64,000 bases of DNA, from NCBI GenBank assembly GCA_964017155.1, contig OZ024861.1:47236513-47300512 (forward strand). The letters are read 5' to 3'. Position numbers and translations under genes: made by a program. Below, in pieces: positions 1 through 11,826 of the stretch (the first letter of the stretch is position 1; every line of letters begins with the position of its first letter). A model generated the notes under the pieces. It had not been told where the DNA came from. It saw only the letters and a program-made list of their open reading frames with translations, and did not search any database. The stretch is from Oasisia sp. SBJ-2009. Its lineage: Eukaryota > Annelida > Polychaeta > Sabellida > Siboglinidae.

Positions 1-240
1 TCTTCCTTCTGTCCTATGACTGCTATAGTCTTCCCCTTTTCCTCTTCTCACGTCCCTCTTCCTTCTGTCCTATGACTGCTATAGTCTTCCCCTTTTCCTC
101 TTCTCACGTCCCTCTTCCTTCTGTCCTATGACTGCTATAGTCTTCCCCTTTTCCTCTTCTCACGTCCCTCTTCCTTCTGTCCTATGACTGCTATAGTCTT
201 CCCCTTTTCCTCTTCTCCCAAACCTCTTCTTTCTGTCCTA
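1..240. repeat. 56-bp minisatellite, four copies plus a partial
   Basis: Four head-to-tail copies of a pyrimidine-rich 56-bp unit start at 1, 57, 113 and 169. The fourth diverges at its end and a degraded fifth begins near 225. The first copies look identical, so the array is recent and probably continues left of the window. It ends about 140 bp before the dynein terminal exon and so lies in the last intron of that gene. Confidence 0.9.
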
Positions 241-377
241 TGATGCAAACCCATTGTCTAAATTTCATTTCATTATCAATCATAAAACTTGTGCTTAATG
301 TGTAAATTGGAAATCACAGCATTGTTGTTATTTTGTTGTTGTTGAAATGGTGTTGTAATGGTGTTGTTTCTCTTCAG

Positions 378-499
378 GCACACTGTCGACCACGGGCCAC
401 TCAACAAACTTTGTCTTCTCCATTGAGATTCCAACTGACAAGGAGCAACGACATTGGATCCAAAGGGGGGTGGCTCTACTGTGTGCCCTCAATTACTAG
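378..499 (+). CDS. Dynein heavy chain, last coding exon (C-terminus)
   Basis: After a T-rich acceptor (TTTCTCTTCAG, ending at 377) an open frame gives 39 complete codons and then TAG at 497-499. The exon starts with the last two bases of a split codon. The peptide begins [18 protein letters not shown] and ends with [11 protein letters not shown]. The TTGHSTN block and the RGVALLC ending are the hallmark of the extreme C-terminus of axonemal-type dynein heavy chains, the motor ATPases of cilia and flagella. Only this end is in the window; the motor domain would lie to the left. The paralogue cannot be told from 39 residues. The frame rests on family resemblance and agrees with the acceptor and the stop. 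Confidence 0.85.
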
Positions 500-1466
500 T
501 GAAACTACCATGTCTACAGGACAATCACTCCATCACACAAACCCTTGCTTCTTTTCCACATACGCCCAGGGTGTACAGCTCCAATCCCTGACCATGTCCA
601 TTCCTTTCCTTACACTGACTTTTTTGTCTATTTTTGTTACTTGAAATAAGAAGAAACGGAAAAAACAGACGTATTTGTAACAACCAAAAAAGGTGTAATA
701 TAGTTTGCACTTGCACTTTTCTGACATATGATATTGTTTGCGGTATTAATGGATATAAGGCATGTGTGCAAAGCCAGGATTTACATAAGGATGGTCACGG
801 ATTAACACGTATCAGATGTGTGACATATCAGTACTGCTGACAATTTTGCACGTTGATACATATCCATTTCCTAATGGATATGTTTATAATGTAAACAAAA
901 CCTAAGAAAGAGAGAGGATGAGATAAGTAGGACTTGTTGGCATAAACTTTTTAAACACGTGTAGGAGTAAACACATTTTGAACAACACAATGGACAACAC
1001 ACTAAATGTTGTGTACATAATGCAGATTTCAGAATATGGTACAACAAATTAGTAATGTGAGTACACTGTGTGTTTTTGAGAGCGAAGTGTATGGCAAGCT
1101 GCCATGTTATGCAAATCAACATGTTGTTTCTGTTGCCACTTTAGTTGAGGCTGTCTTTTGTCTCCAGTTCTAGCAGGAAATATCTTCCAGTTTCTTCTTA
1201 GACAACTATGCTGAAATGATAAACAGTTTATGGTTCAGCTGGGTAAAATACATCCATAGTTTCTCTTTTGTTGTAATTTGTGTTTGTATTTATAATGTGA
1301 TGTAATGTGACTGATGTGTATTGTATATATATAAATTAATACTTTATATTTGATGTTTACAAAATGTATATATTGACATGTGATATATTAAAGTGTTCAT
1401 TAGTTAATGAATTTGCTGGCTTTCATTACACAATTACATTAGATGTGTAAAACATAATGGCTGCAA
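500..1466. other. Dynein 3' UTR and intergenic DNA
   Basis: AT-rich sequence follows the dynein stop. Its start must be the 3' UTR of that gene. An ATTAAA near 1387 is a possible poly(A) signal but is not decisive. No coding exon or RNA gene is recognisable; the short open frames here show no family resemblance. Confidence 0.5.
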
Positions 1467-1571
1467 ACACACACACCACACACAAACACACCATACACAC
1501 ACCACACACAAACACACCACACTTACCATATACACACACCACACACAAACACACTAACCATTCACTATGCG

Positions 1572-1643
<72 letters not shown>
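1467..1643. repeat. (CA)n microsatellite with irregular CA-rich leader
   Basis: Interrupted ACAC/ACCAC repeats (1467-1555) precede a pure CA run of about 34 dinucleotides (1575-1643). Confidence 0.95.
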
Positions 1644-1647
<4 letters not shown>

Positions 1648-2237
1648 AACAAGTGCACACCAGTTAGAAGTATACATTATATCTCTGACTTTTTATTACT
1701 AAATATAATTTTATCTAATTTCAAGTCCCTACACTAGTCATATCAGGTTAAATGCTCAATCTTAATTTTCACAAGCAGAAAAAAAGAAAATGATTAATGT
1801 GATTGCATTGCTAAATATACCACATAGTGACATTTATTACACCACTGCATGTCACGTGCACATAAAGTGATACCCCAAAACGTGACCTCGGTTCAGTCAG
1901 GTCATATCCTATTGTACCACGGTTCTTACACGTGATTCGAACCACTAATCCAATATTTGTTCTCTGCAGTAATCGTAGGTCCGGTTAAGTCTAAGCTCGT
2001 ACTTTCGTGTTCCTATATTGTGTCTCTATAGTTGGTAGAGTCTGTCACTTTGATGCCGCGGATTTGGTGAATAGTCCCACATCGTGTGATTAAATATGAT
2101 ATTAAAAGTTAAAGAAGTGGTCCATCGTACACTACATGCTTACATATAATACATACATATAATACATACTTAATATAAATATATATATAGATATATGTAG
2201 CATATGTAGTAGTGTGTCTTTATACGGATGTATGTAT
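1644..2237. other. Intergenic DNA, no gene seen
   Basis: Mostly AT-rich unique sequence with short TA/TAC-rich runs around 2140-2200. I see no exon, tRNA or transposon end. Confidence 0.5.
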
Positions 2238-2238
2238 G

Positions 2239-2305
<67 letters not shown>
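2238..2305. repeat. (GTGC)n tetranucleotide microsatellite
   Basis: About 17 uninterrupted copies of GTGC/CGTG. Open frames across it on both strands encode only Val-Arg-Ala-Cys type repeats and are artefacts of the repeat. Confidence 0.95.
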
Positions 2306-3179
2306 ACAGCTATGCACTTCCGCAAGCACGAAATGCTTCGACTAGCGCAGACGGCGAAGTTTTATTCACCGTTTATTATTACTTTATATTCCTATTTAAT
2401 TCGACTTACTACTACTATTTACTGTAATAATATAATTTTTATTAATTTATGCTACACTCTCATACGCGTACTTGGTAGACAATACTTAACAAACCAGTCC
2501 CTAGCTGGTCTGCACCAACGTTTCGCAAAACCTGGTCTGCGCTCTTTTAATTTAACCCAGACGCGGAGAAGTTCCGATGATATACAACACACGTCATACG
2601 CGGCCAATAATTGTTGCTGTCGCGATGGTATGGCGACATCCAGTTATTCTCACTTCGTGTCTGGCTAAGGAGTTCGAAAGAGCCCGAACGTGATGAAGCG
2701 GCGGTGAGTTAGGCCCTATTAACGGTAGACAGCAACCACACTGCCCACGTAATGAATTATATATTGGTGATCGGTGTCAACTGAGGTAACGCTCTTCGCT
2801 GAAGTAGAGAGCCAAATAAGACCCGATATGTTCTTCCCTTCATTGGGGAATTTTATTTGGAACGATGTTGGCATGGTGACTATGGTGTAATGTTAGTTAT
2901 GAAATAATAAACAATACTGTACCGATGAAATGTAAACCTTAAGTTTATCTACACTTCACTACATCCTTACAGATATAAGTCATTTTTCGTGTCTGTCAGC
3001 GAAATGGGAAAATAAAAAATATTATTCACCCATTCCTCCAGTGAAGGAGAGAGGGGTGGAAAGGGATATATGGAGATAGGGAGGAGGAGGGAGGAAACGG
3101 GGAAGAAAGCGGAAGAGTGTAGCATAACGGGAGAGAGTGTGCAATAGAAAGGGGGAGTAGAGAGGGGAGCTGGGTAGCG
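2306..3179. other. Intergenic DNA, no gene seen
   Basis: Unique sequence of moderate GC that becomes strongly purine-rich from about 3040 as it runs into the tetranucleotide block. An open frame across 2306-2668 has no recognisable motif and starts inside the microsatellite, so I do not call it a gene. Confidence 0.45.
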
Positions 3180-3560
3180 AGGGAGAGAGAGGGAGAGGGA
3201 GGGAGAGGGAGGGAAGGAAGGAAGGTGGGAGGCAGGGAGGTAGAGAGTGAGGGGGAGGGAGGGAGGGAGGGAGGGAGGGAGGGAGGGAGGGGGGAGGGAG
3301 GGAGGGAGGGAGGGGTGGGTGGGTGGGTGGGTGGGTGGGTGGGTGGGTGGGTGGATGGATGGATGGATGGATGGATGGATGGATGGATGGATGGATGGAT
3401 GGATGGATGGATGGATGGATGGATGGATGGATGGATGGATGGATGGATGGATGGATGGATGGATGGATGGATGGATGGATGGATGGATGGATGGATGGAT
3501 GGATGGATGGATGGATGGATGGATGGATGGATGGATGGATGGAAAGAAGGAGAGAGAGAG
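3180..3560. repeat. Compound purine-rich tetranucleotide array (GGGA / GGGT / GGAT)
   Basis: Imperfect GGGA repeats (about 3180-3314) pass into GGGT (about 9 copies, 3315-3352), then GGAT (about 47 copies, 3353-3541), then GA-rich sequence. Each neighbouring motif differs from the next by one base, as if successive point mutants had expanded. Frames across it encode only Ile-His-Pro-Ser or Trp-Met-Asp-Gly repeats. Confidence 0.95.
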
Positions 3561-4146
3561 AGAGGGGGGGGTCCGAGAGCACACCGCATTTACGAACGCA
3601 TTTGACGACATCGTTAATTGCGCAGTGGACGATCCATAGCCTATTTAAACACGCTTCGTGTGAACGTGACAATGTCTGGTGACAATGACATTTACAGTAG
3701 CTTTTCTTACTTAAAACGTACTACGCATAAATTAATCCAATGTTTAAGAGGCCGAGTTCACGCGAATACCTTAGCGAATGGTGGGTTCTAGCGATATGGA
3801 TTGGCTGATTACTACCGGAACAAAGTCGTGCGCTTCGATCCGCATATTGATCCAATCCTGGATAAGTGGCATCAAACAGTAGCCGCACATGTGTCCAGGC
3901 TCGACTGGTCGTTGAGATCACAGGTACGCTGTCGTCCGCTGGCCTCTCATTGTAGTCTACAGACAACAGCTTGTCTTCATTGTGAACCGAATAAACACCG
4001 CCGAGGATATAAATATACCCGGCGTGTCTGGAGGCTTTGTGAAGTTATTGTAAGGGCTGAAGCATCGACCGTTTGAACGTAAGCCTACGGATTAACGAGA
4101 CGGTGAACCATGGAATATCGTGTTGTCAATATTGACTTTATTAATA
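3561..4146. other. Intergenic DNA, no gene seen
   Basis: Unique sequence. Short open frames on both strands around 3720-4076 have no recognised motif. Confidence 0.45.
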
Positions 4147-4229
<83 letters not shown>

Positions 4230-4232
4230 CGA
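4147..4232. repeat. (AT)n microsatellite
   Basis: About 38 TA dinucleotides followed by a short TATAC tail. Confidence 0.95.
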
Positions 4233-5659
4233 TTTCCAAATATCCGTGTCCTATACAAAAATACTGGCAACATGGTGACTACGTAAACTAAAACAACATC
4301 ACTTCTGCGTGGCTAATGATTGAATAATTTATTTATTCACTGGCAATGAGAAGGCAATAAGATGGACACAGTCACCAAATATGCATTGCTGTTAGTTCGA
4401 AGACACTTTAGTGTTGGCAGGTATTCAGTGGCTTAGCCAGAGAGGGGGCCAAAAAACAGTTAAGATAGTGGGAAACGGAGGACCAATAACTGGTTCTCCG
4501 ATTCATAGAATCACAGAGTACAGTGGGTTTCAGGATGTCTGTGGAAGAATTTCTTTCGCATAAATTGTCATAATTCAAATAGTATTAAGTTACGAATTCT
4601 CCACTTCTGTCGCTGGCTGCACCATAAGAGTTGACAGAGCAATGAAAATTTCGTTATTCTCAATGTGCATATATGGCTATTATGGATACAAAATAATAGT
4701 TGTCCTGTTACTAGACTAGGGTCAAATTGTAACTTGTTGTTAATTTTGTCTTGGCATCACTGTTGTCGGGGGTGAGTTGACCACGATTTCCTTTTCCATT
4801 GTCATTTTTCTTCCTCTCACTTTTCTATTACTACGTTCTCTGTCAACAGTCTCCAATTCCTTCTGTCATCGTTTTTTCCCCATTCTTCTCCCACTCTTTC
4901 TATGTCACTTTTAATGCAATATCCCCCATCACAATTTCGGTCTTCCTCGCATCCGTTTCCACTCCACTTTCTGGGCATCAGCTCTCTTTGCCAGTTTTTC
5001 ATCTCCCATTTTTCCACATGACCAGCCCTGTATTCCTCACCAATGTCTTCTTAGAACTTTCCTTTACTCCAGCCTCCACTCTCATTTCAGCCATTTTCTC
5101 TTTTCAGCGCACACGATGATTCTTACCAGGTTGTTTTTCGCAAACCTGGACCTTCTACTGTTGTTTCTCTGTTAGTGCCATCGCCTCTAGTGCATTCATA
5201 TACGCCGGGGTAACATGAGCTGAGCACATTTCCTTTACGTTTATGTGATGTGCGTATATTAACCATCATCACCCTTTCGACCTTCCTCCAAGCGTTTGCC
5301 CGGCCCGTGATCCTCAATGTAACCTCAAAGCAATTAATGTAGTCGAATTTGCACTGGGGAAAAGCCACTTCCTATTGTGAATTCATAAATTGTAATTCGC
5401 AAAGTTACATGTTGTGAAGTTAAGGGTTGAGCGCCAACGCCACATAATCTGTGTTAAAGTAGGAATGTTTAATTATTGTTTCATCAGAGGAATGGAGTGG
5501 TACATGTTGGTATTTGTTATAGACATGTTCTTTGTTAGTAGGTTTGGGAGAGTAGCGTGAGGGATGTGATGGCCGGTTATAGGCTGGCTGATGTTATATT
5601 GAGGCTTTAGGGTTAGGCCTTAGGGATACTCCAGTCAGTGATAGGTTCACAGTATTTAC
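4233..5659. other. Intergenic DNA, no gene seen
   Basis: Unique sequence with a pyrimidine-rich stretch at about 4780-5110. The open frame there is low in complexity (Ser, Phe, Pro, Leu) and resembles nothing known to me. Confidence 0.45.
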
Positions 5660-6120
5660 TTACATATAATATATTGGTTGTGCATTGTAATATTGCACAA
5701 AGGTCTTTAATAAATAATTAATTATAGTATAATTGTACAAAAAATATGCTACGTTGAATTCGGGCGCTGCCATCTTGAGGAATAGAACCAATGACATAAA
5801 CCGCTTACGTCATTGGCGCATGCACGATCGAACATCCTACGTCTGTCCAATGGCGTTCCAAGAATGTCGCGGTTTTCTTACGTCACTATTACAATTTTAC
5901 GCGAGGTCTCCGCCATTCATCGCCTTTTTTCCAAAAAATGCGCCAGTGACGTAAGCGATTTAGCCTACGTCACTGGTTCTGTGCCTCAAGATGGCAGTTC
6001 CATGTATCCAAGATAGCATGTTTTGGGTATAATTATAGTTAGTACCTACTATAATTAATAGTTTATTAACGATATTCGTACACCATTACTATGCACAACC
6101 AATATATTTTACACATGTAA
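5660..6120. mobile_element. Foldback / MITE-like element with long inverted repeats
   Basis: The outer arms (about 5660-5822 and 5930-6120) are imperfect inverted repeats of each other over 160-190 bp. Both ends read CTTACAT inwards and both are next to a TA dinucleotide, which would fit a TA target duplication. The strongest inner match is the CTGCCATCTTGAGG block and the TGACGTAA/TTACGTCA block. The central loop of about 105 bp shows no coding capacity. A non-autonomous DNA element is the best reading; the superfamily is not settled. Confidence 0.75.
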
Positions 6121-6122
6121 GT

Positions 6123-7735
6123 ATCTCTTTACTAAACGTGTCGTTTCTCTCTTACTTTCTAACTTTGACGTCTTCTGTGGATGGTTTTGAATGGCCCCCT
6201 CCAATGCAAAAACCTGGCAACGCGACTGCAGGTATTCAGATATTTGCACAGGAGTCACATGTTCATTAGGCCACAAGAATGTTTACGCTTCGTTGTTGTT
6301 TGACTATTCACTATTGTCGCGCCTGTTGTCTTCACAAGACGCCATGTGTGGTATCTTTCGCATGCCTTCGCCATAACACAAAACACAAACAGATTCAGTT
6401 CGACTAATGCACTTACCATTTCCGGCATCAAGATACTGGTAGCAGGTCTTTTTGTACGATCAAAGACACAGTACATCGCACAACGTTTTACGGCATTGAT
6501 AAAACAAAAACCACCCAGAAGCCCCCATCAACGCTGTGGTCAGCATAGGCATAGCGAGACCACTGTGAGCGGGGTATTAATTAATTGCAATTATTGTATT
6601 TAGCTTTTAAAATAGTGCGTTTTTTTTTATTAGAATCTGCATACTGTTTTTGTACCACGAACAAACTCATGTCTTGTTGTCAACAAAAACAACAACAAAC
6701 CAACAACAGTAGTACAGGGCGGTCATGACATTGTCATTGTCATTGACCCAATTGTTTTAGGTAAAACACAACAACGCCGAGTTATATAATACGTTTGAAC
6801 GAATATGTGTTGAAAACAGCATATTTTACACATAGGTTAGGCTCCAGATCATATTCATATGCAGTTGTATATTATCATTTTTTTTATATTTAAAATTAAG
6901 CCATACATGTGTACAAGAATACATATTTAAATATATAATATGCCGTTTGATAATCGCGAATATTAGTAAACTGTACGATTTGACAAATTCAAGTATACGT
7001 TTGGAAAATTGTTATTAAAAAATGCCTGCATAATTATTTATTTTGACTATATTTATAATACGGCGGCAGGCACGAGACACTGGAAGGTGAAAACTGTTTC
7101 AAAATTGGTTTTAAAATAATAGTTTTTTAAATATGATGGTTTGACGTTTCATGTTGTGATACAAATCTCTTACAATGTATCAATTGACCAAAAAAGTGTG
7201 CCATAGCTTAATTTAGACGGTCAAAAATAACCACATTCAGTGTTTGTTGATATATATTGTGAATAATGTATATAGTTGTTTCCAGCACTCGGCAGAGTTC
7301 TAGAAACAACTAGTCTGTCTGTACACATTATGGTCACAATGTTATGATCTAATGAGGTATCGTTGAATTGGTCAGCCTTTTTCAGAACATTTACGCCAAG
7401 CCGATCTTTCTATGCTGGCAATGATTCTGAGGGTGATCACATTGCCTATGGCTATGTGCTTGTCATCCTCGGTGGTTCATTTACGTCCCAAACTGAGACG
7501 GGACTGGCAGTAACGTGATTCTCCGATTCATGAGGGATACAGTCCCCAATGTTGAGAGCCAGGTTTTTACACCAACTCTGCCATGGACGATCCCATGCCC
7601 GGTTGAGAAAAGAGGAGGGTTGGGCAAAGGGCTAACAACTCTTTCCCGTAAAAAAACCGGATTGTTACGAAAACATCGACCAAAGGAACTCTACTGAACT
7701 GGGGAGAGGGAGGGCCTCCTGGGGAGAGTATTCGT
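6123..7735. other. Intergenic DNA, no gene seen
   Basis: AT-rich unique sequence with ACAACA/AACAAC-rich runs near 6670-6720. No exon or RNA gene recognised. Confidence 0.45.
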
Positions 7736-7940
7736 AACGCCATGCAGTGAAAGACGCGAAGAGGTAGGTCACGTAACACCTGGCAAAGAGACACCGAAAG
7801 AGAAACGAAGGAGATGGGATAGGATACACCAGGAGATAAATGGAGAGGATGGCCACGGACAGAAAATGGTGGCGTTCCTTGGACTTGGTCGATGGCCTAT
7901 GCTCCCAGCGAGCAAAAAGGCATAAGTAAAGTAAGTAGGT
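7736..7940 (+). pseudogene. Decayed non-LTR retrotransposon, 3' end of ORF2
   Basis: One frame reads KTRRGRSRNTWQRDTERET followed by KEMG, an in-frame stop, and then a Trp-rich stretch. The pattern 'GRPxxTWRRxxExExKxMG ... DRxxWR' is typical of the extreme C-terminus of invertebrate non-LTR retrotransposon reverse-transcriptase proteins. The fragment ends in a short AGTAA-rich tail (about 7924-7940), as in such elements. It has an internal stop and no upstream RT domain, so it is a dead 5'-truncated copy. Recognised from residue pattern only. Confidence 0.45.
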
Positions 7941-8356
7941 GTTTACACCAAACATAACATGCCTACCGCGTCTGAGTATTGAACCTAACCTACTGCGTCA
8001 TTAATGTGCCGCCTACTCTTTACCTGAGTCTTCGGTTAAGTAGACACAGTAACCAAAACCATAATCACTAGACCACGACATATATAGTCGTAGCTACATT
8101 GAGTCGGACATGGGATGTAACGGGATTGTCAAATATCAGTATTCAGACATATCTTCTTTGCCGCCATTATCACTCATTGGGTGTGCCTGGGGTGTTGGAG
8201 ATGTCGCCACCTGTCCCGGTCTGGTATGTCTTCTTTCAGCCATCTCGGTGTATACAAAATAATACTCTCAGGTTTATATTATAATCATATTGATAACTAA
8301 TAAAACAGCACAGGTAAAGTAGTGAAACAAATTAAATAAAAGGTAAACAGACATTT
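7941..8356. other. Intergenic DNA, no gene seen
   Basis: Unique sequence between the LINE fragment and the SINE; nothing recognised. Confidence 0.5.
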
Positions 8357-8670
8357 AAGGACTTGTATAGCGCAGTGTCCAGTCGTCAGGATTGCTCAAA
8401 GCTTTACTTCCTTGGAAGACCTGTTCAATCAAACACCACCTCAACTTCTCTGGGAAGCATCCAGCCACGCTGCAATTAATGCGCGAAGGGTGTTCGTACA
8501 AATACCCACCACTGTCCATAGGCAGGTACTTATTCATGTAGCTGAGTGAACTGGAGCAATGTAGAGTGAAAAACTTGCCCAAGGTTTATCACCGCAGCAC
8601 AGGATTCGAACCCGGGTTCTCTTAGTCAAGAATACGAAGCTCTACCCCTGAACCACTGCTCTCTACAAAT
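8357..8670 (-). mobile_element. tRNA-derived SINE, copy 1
   Basis: On the minus strand the element opens (high coordinates) with a tRNA-like head. It has an A-box-like GGTTCAGGGGTAGAGC near 8640-8658 and a perfect B box GGTTCGAATCC near 8606-8616. A body of about 240 bp follows and is shared almost in full with a second copy at 38067-38399, including TAGCGCAGTGTCCAG and the AATTAATGCGCGAAG block. No clear target duplication is visible. The Pol III promoter is internal, so it may be transcribed, but SINEs encode nothing. Confidence 0.8.
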
Positions 8671-9006
8671 AGTGTCAAGCTCAGCGAGAAATCACACAGA
8701 CATGAGTCAAAGTAAAAGCACAATCCACAACGGAGATAGCACAAGTCACATGATCATTCGTCCGCGTCATCACACAAACACCATGAAGCCTCGTAAAGAA
8801 AATACAATACACAACATTGAGTTCCGGTGTGCAGATGATATTTCACCAATCACACAAAATATCACAGCTTCATAGGATCATCACAAGACAACATTTCCAA
8901 GGAAGTTAGAAAAAACTTAAGATATACTCTTTCCAAAAATGAATGATTGAGAATAACAAGAAAATACAATCAACGATTCTATAACTATGCGCGCGCACGT
9001 GTGTCT
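8671..9006. other. Intergenic DNA, no gene seen
   Basis: Unique sequence between the SINE and a GT microsatellite, rich in CACA and ATCACAC motifs. Confidence 0.5.
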
Positions 9007-9008
9007 GT

Positions 9009-9051
<43 letters not shown>

Positions 9052-9118
9052 TGTGCGTGTGTGCGTGTGTGAGTACGTGATTGCGTGCGAGCGTGTGAGC
9101 GTGTTTGCGTGTGTGTAT
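9007..9118. repeat. (GT)n microsatellite with GT/GC-rich flank
   Basis: A pure GT run (about 9010-9050) is followed by interrupted GTGC/GTGA repeats. Confidence 0.9.
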
Positions 9119-10854
9119 TACATGATCGACTCTGAAACAGGCATCAAAAGAAGAAACTACGTGAGCGTAGGCGTCACGAACACGTTTGACCGATTCTAGA
9201 GAAATAACAGAACATCTAAGAAGCTGAAAATCCGTGTATTCAACATTATTTACAAGAACTATGTTTCTCTACAATTTGGAATTTTGGTCAAATGACTGGG
9301 AAGTGATACACTTATTTCACAGAAAACTAGTAAGAAGTGTGTCTAATAATATCAAACCGACGTCAGAAAGCATTCGGGCACATGGCCGGCCGGACAACCA
9401 GAGTGCTCCAGTAAACTAAAGACAGCTCCGAGAGAAGGAGACACTCATTTGCTTAGAAGACGAAGAGAAACACCGAAAACTAAATAGACTACACCATGAC
9501 AGTGCGATCGATGCATGTTTGGTCAATCAGGTTCCTGCAATAACAATAACGATTTACCTAATAGCACTACTGAAGATAAACAATACATGTGCTGCTCAGC
9601 AGGTACACAAACCAATCCATGCATGCATGGTAAGCAAATGTTTTCCTTACAATTGTGTTCGCTGATCGCCATGCAGTGGTAGCTGAATGAGGTATACGCA
9701 ACAACAACGAAACACAAGATCAGACGCTCGTGATAGCTAATTATTTTGATACTCGCTTTATAGTCTGGCCAGGTCGCGTTCAACACAAAAATGCATTTAG
9801 TTCAGGACGATACAACCAATTAGGTACACACTTGTTCAATTGACCGATGTTGCTATCTACCCCAAGTATAACAGTTACTAAAGTAGGGGCCTACTATGAT
9901 AATTTAAAATATCACTCAACTCTCGAGAGCACGCACACACGAATTTCACTTTAATATTACGTTAGGACAGTTCTTGAGCTTCAATTATACACTACTACTT
10001 CAATGTAAAAGCAGCCGCCGTCTAAAGCAGTTGGTTTCAGCTCAACAATTTTTAATAAATTCCTTGTCCTTAAACGACACAGCTCGGGGACGGCAATTTA
10101 AATCAAATTTAATTTGACCTCTCAGTCTTGCAAACACTACACCTTACACAAACAGAATATTTAAATATACATCTAGTGACTGAATAAATTTAGGGCCTAA
10201 CCACTCATAGCTACTTTGCTTTTCCTTTTCAGAATATTGCACCCTAATTTGAATACGGCCATCAATAAAACTGTAGTTACTTCACACGGATCGGCTCTGC
10301 GGAGTTACAGTTCAATGCACTGGTGACCTGTGGTAAAATCTATACAATCTGCCCTAAAGGAGAGGCACATTAGCTCTCTGGTGTCGCTGTTCTGTCCTAT
10401 AAAACAGCAGGTTAATTGAAACATATATACATTCATACACGGCGCTTACCTTCACCCGACCGACTGGCGGGGTTGCAATAAAAGAGTACTAAAACCGGAG
10501 TAAGGTAAAATGAGTATGCAAAACCAATGGCAACGGTGCCTGAACGACCGCGATGTTTTGTGAAGGCCACTGACTTCAACACATTTGCGCAATAACAGTG
10601 ACGTCGTTTCATTATCGTGACGTCATAGTTGATATAGGACCTGCCAGGTTTGAGTTACGCGTGGAAAGTTGGTAAAATATGGCCAAATTGTATGCAACAC
10701 ACACGCCCGCCCGCACACACGCATGATTACAGACCGTAATTCTCCCGTAAAGGCATCAAGGACAATAACAAAACGCTGCTACGTCACGCCGAAATTTGAC
10801 AAAAAGTACACTAAAAAACATCGTAGCAGACTAGCCACGTCAGCACTATAAATG
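9119..10854. other. Intergenic DNA, no gene confirmed
   Basis: Mostly unique sequence. Around 9210-9540 several broken frames faintly recall the end of a retrotransposon polyprotein, but I cannot support a call. A perfect CRE palindrome, TGACGTCA, lies at 10618-10625, next to a TGACGTCG at about 10598. Confidence 0.4.
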
Positions 10855-11142
10855 CGCACACACACACACACACGCACACACAATCGCACCACGCATGCAC
10901 GCACACACGCACGCACGCACGCACACATACCACTACAGATTAACATGCACAAACGCAAAACAGCCACACGTCGTAAGCACACACGCAAACAATACACACG
11001 CACACACACGTACGTTTGCACGCACATACGCGCGCATACACGCGCGCATACACGCACGCACATACGCACACACGCACACACACGCACACACGCACACACG
11101 CACACACGCACACACGCACGCACGCACGCACGCACGCACACA
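10855..11142. repeat. CACA/CGCA simple-repeat block
   Basis: Interrupted (CA)n and (CGCA)n runs of several registers. All long open frames on both strands here are His/Thr/Arg or Cys/Val repeats caused by the simple sequence. Confidence 0.9.
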
Positions 11143-11631
11143 CTTCCTTTTCATTGTTTTAAGCACAATTCATCTAATAACTACTATGCCGGGGAGACAG
11201 TTGTGTATTCGTTGTAATACACAACAACCGCCGAGTGTCTCGCCTATCTCGTTCAATACACAGCCCTAGCCAGTAAGCTACTGATGCGCGTTGATTCCGT
11301 GTATTATGCCTGCAACCTATTTCAATACTGTCACAGCAGCATGAATGCTCGGGTATGAACCCCGAGGTGAAGGAAGATCTAACTTTCGAACGTATTAGAA
11401 TATGCCTATTTGAGTAATCTAGAGTCCTTTAAAACGTAGCATCGACGGCGAATTACAGAACAAGAAGTCACTTTAGTACCAATTAACGCCTTTGAAAGTG
11501 TCTTATGTTCGAGCGTGCAGTAGAACTGTGACGGCTTCACACCCATTGCGTGCATGCATGTGTATGCAATTATCGTGAGAGAATATAAAGCGGCGACTCT
11601 CTATTGTTACCTGGGAGGCTGTGACGTCACA

Positions 11632-11639
11632 CGGTTTAA
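11632..11639. promoter_or_regulatory. Perfect CRE palindrome upstream of the CREB3L gene
   Basis: TGACGTCA, about 1.1 kb upstream of the putative TATA box. bZIP proteins of the CREB3L1/2 type bind CRE-related sites, so autoregulation is possible. A single 8-mer is weak evidence. Confidence 0.3.
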
Positions 11640-11732
11640 CTGAAGTAGTGATAAATGAGTGCGTGAGTGACTGAATGAGTGAGTGATGTGAATCATCTCG
11701 CAGCGTGCTCTGACATAATGTAGCCTACATTA

Positions 11733-11811
<79 letters not shown>

Positions 11812-11826
11812 CACACGCACGCACGC
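11733..11826. repeat. (GCAC)n tetranucleotide microsatellite
   Basis: About 23 copies of GCAC/ACGC with one ACAC interruption near the 3' end. Confidence 0.95.

Noticed and set aside
1930..1960. Possible tRNA (GATTCGAACCA, minus strand)
   Set aside because: No A box at the right distance and no cloverleaf could be drawn.
2967..3682. Ile-His-Pro-Ser and Trp-Met-Asp-Gly repeat frames
   Set aside because: Artefacts of the tetranucleotide arrays.
9210..9540. Retrotransposon C-terminal remnant
   Set aside because: The similarity is too faint: the frames are broken and no diagnostic motif is kept, unlike the fragment at 7736-7940.
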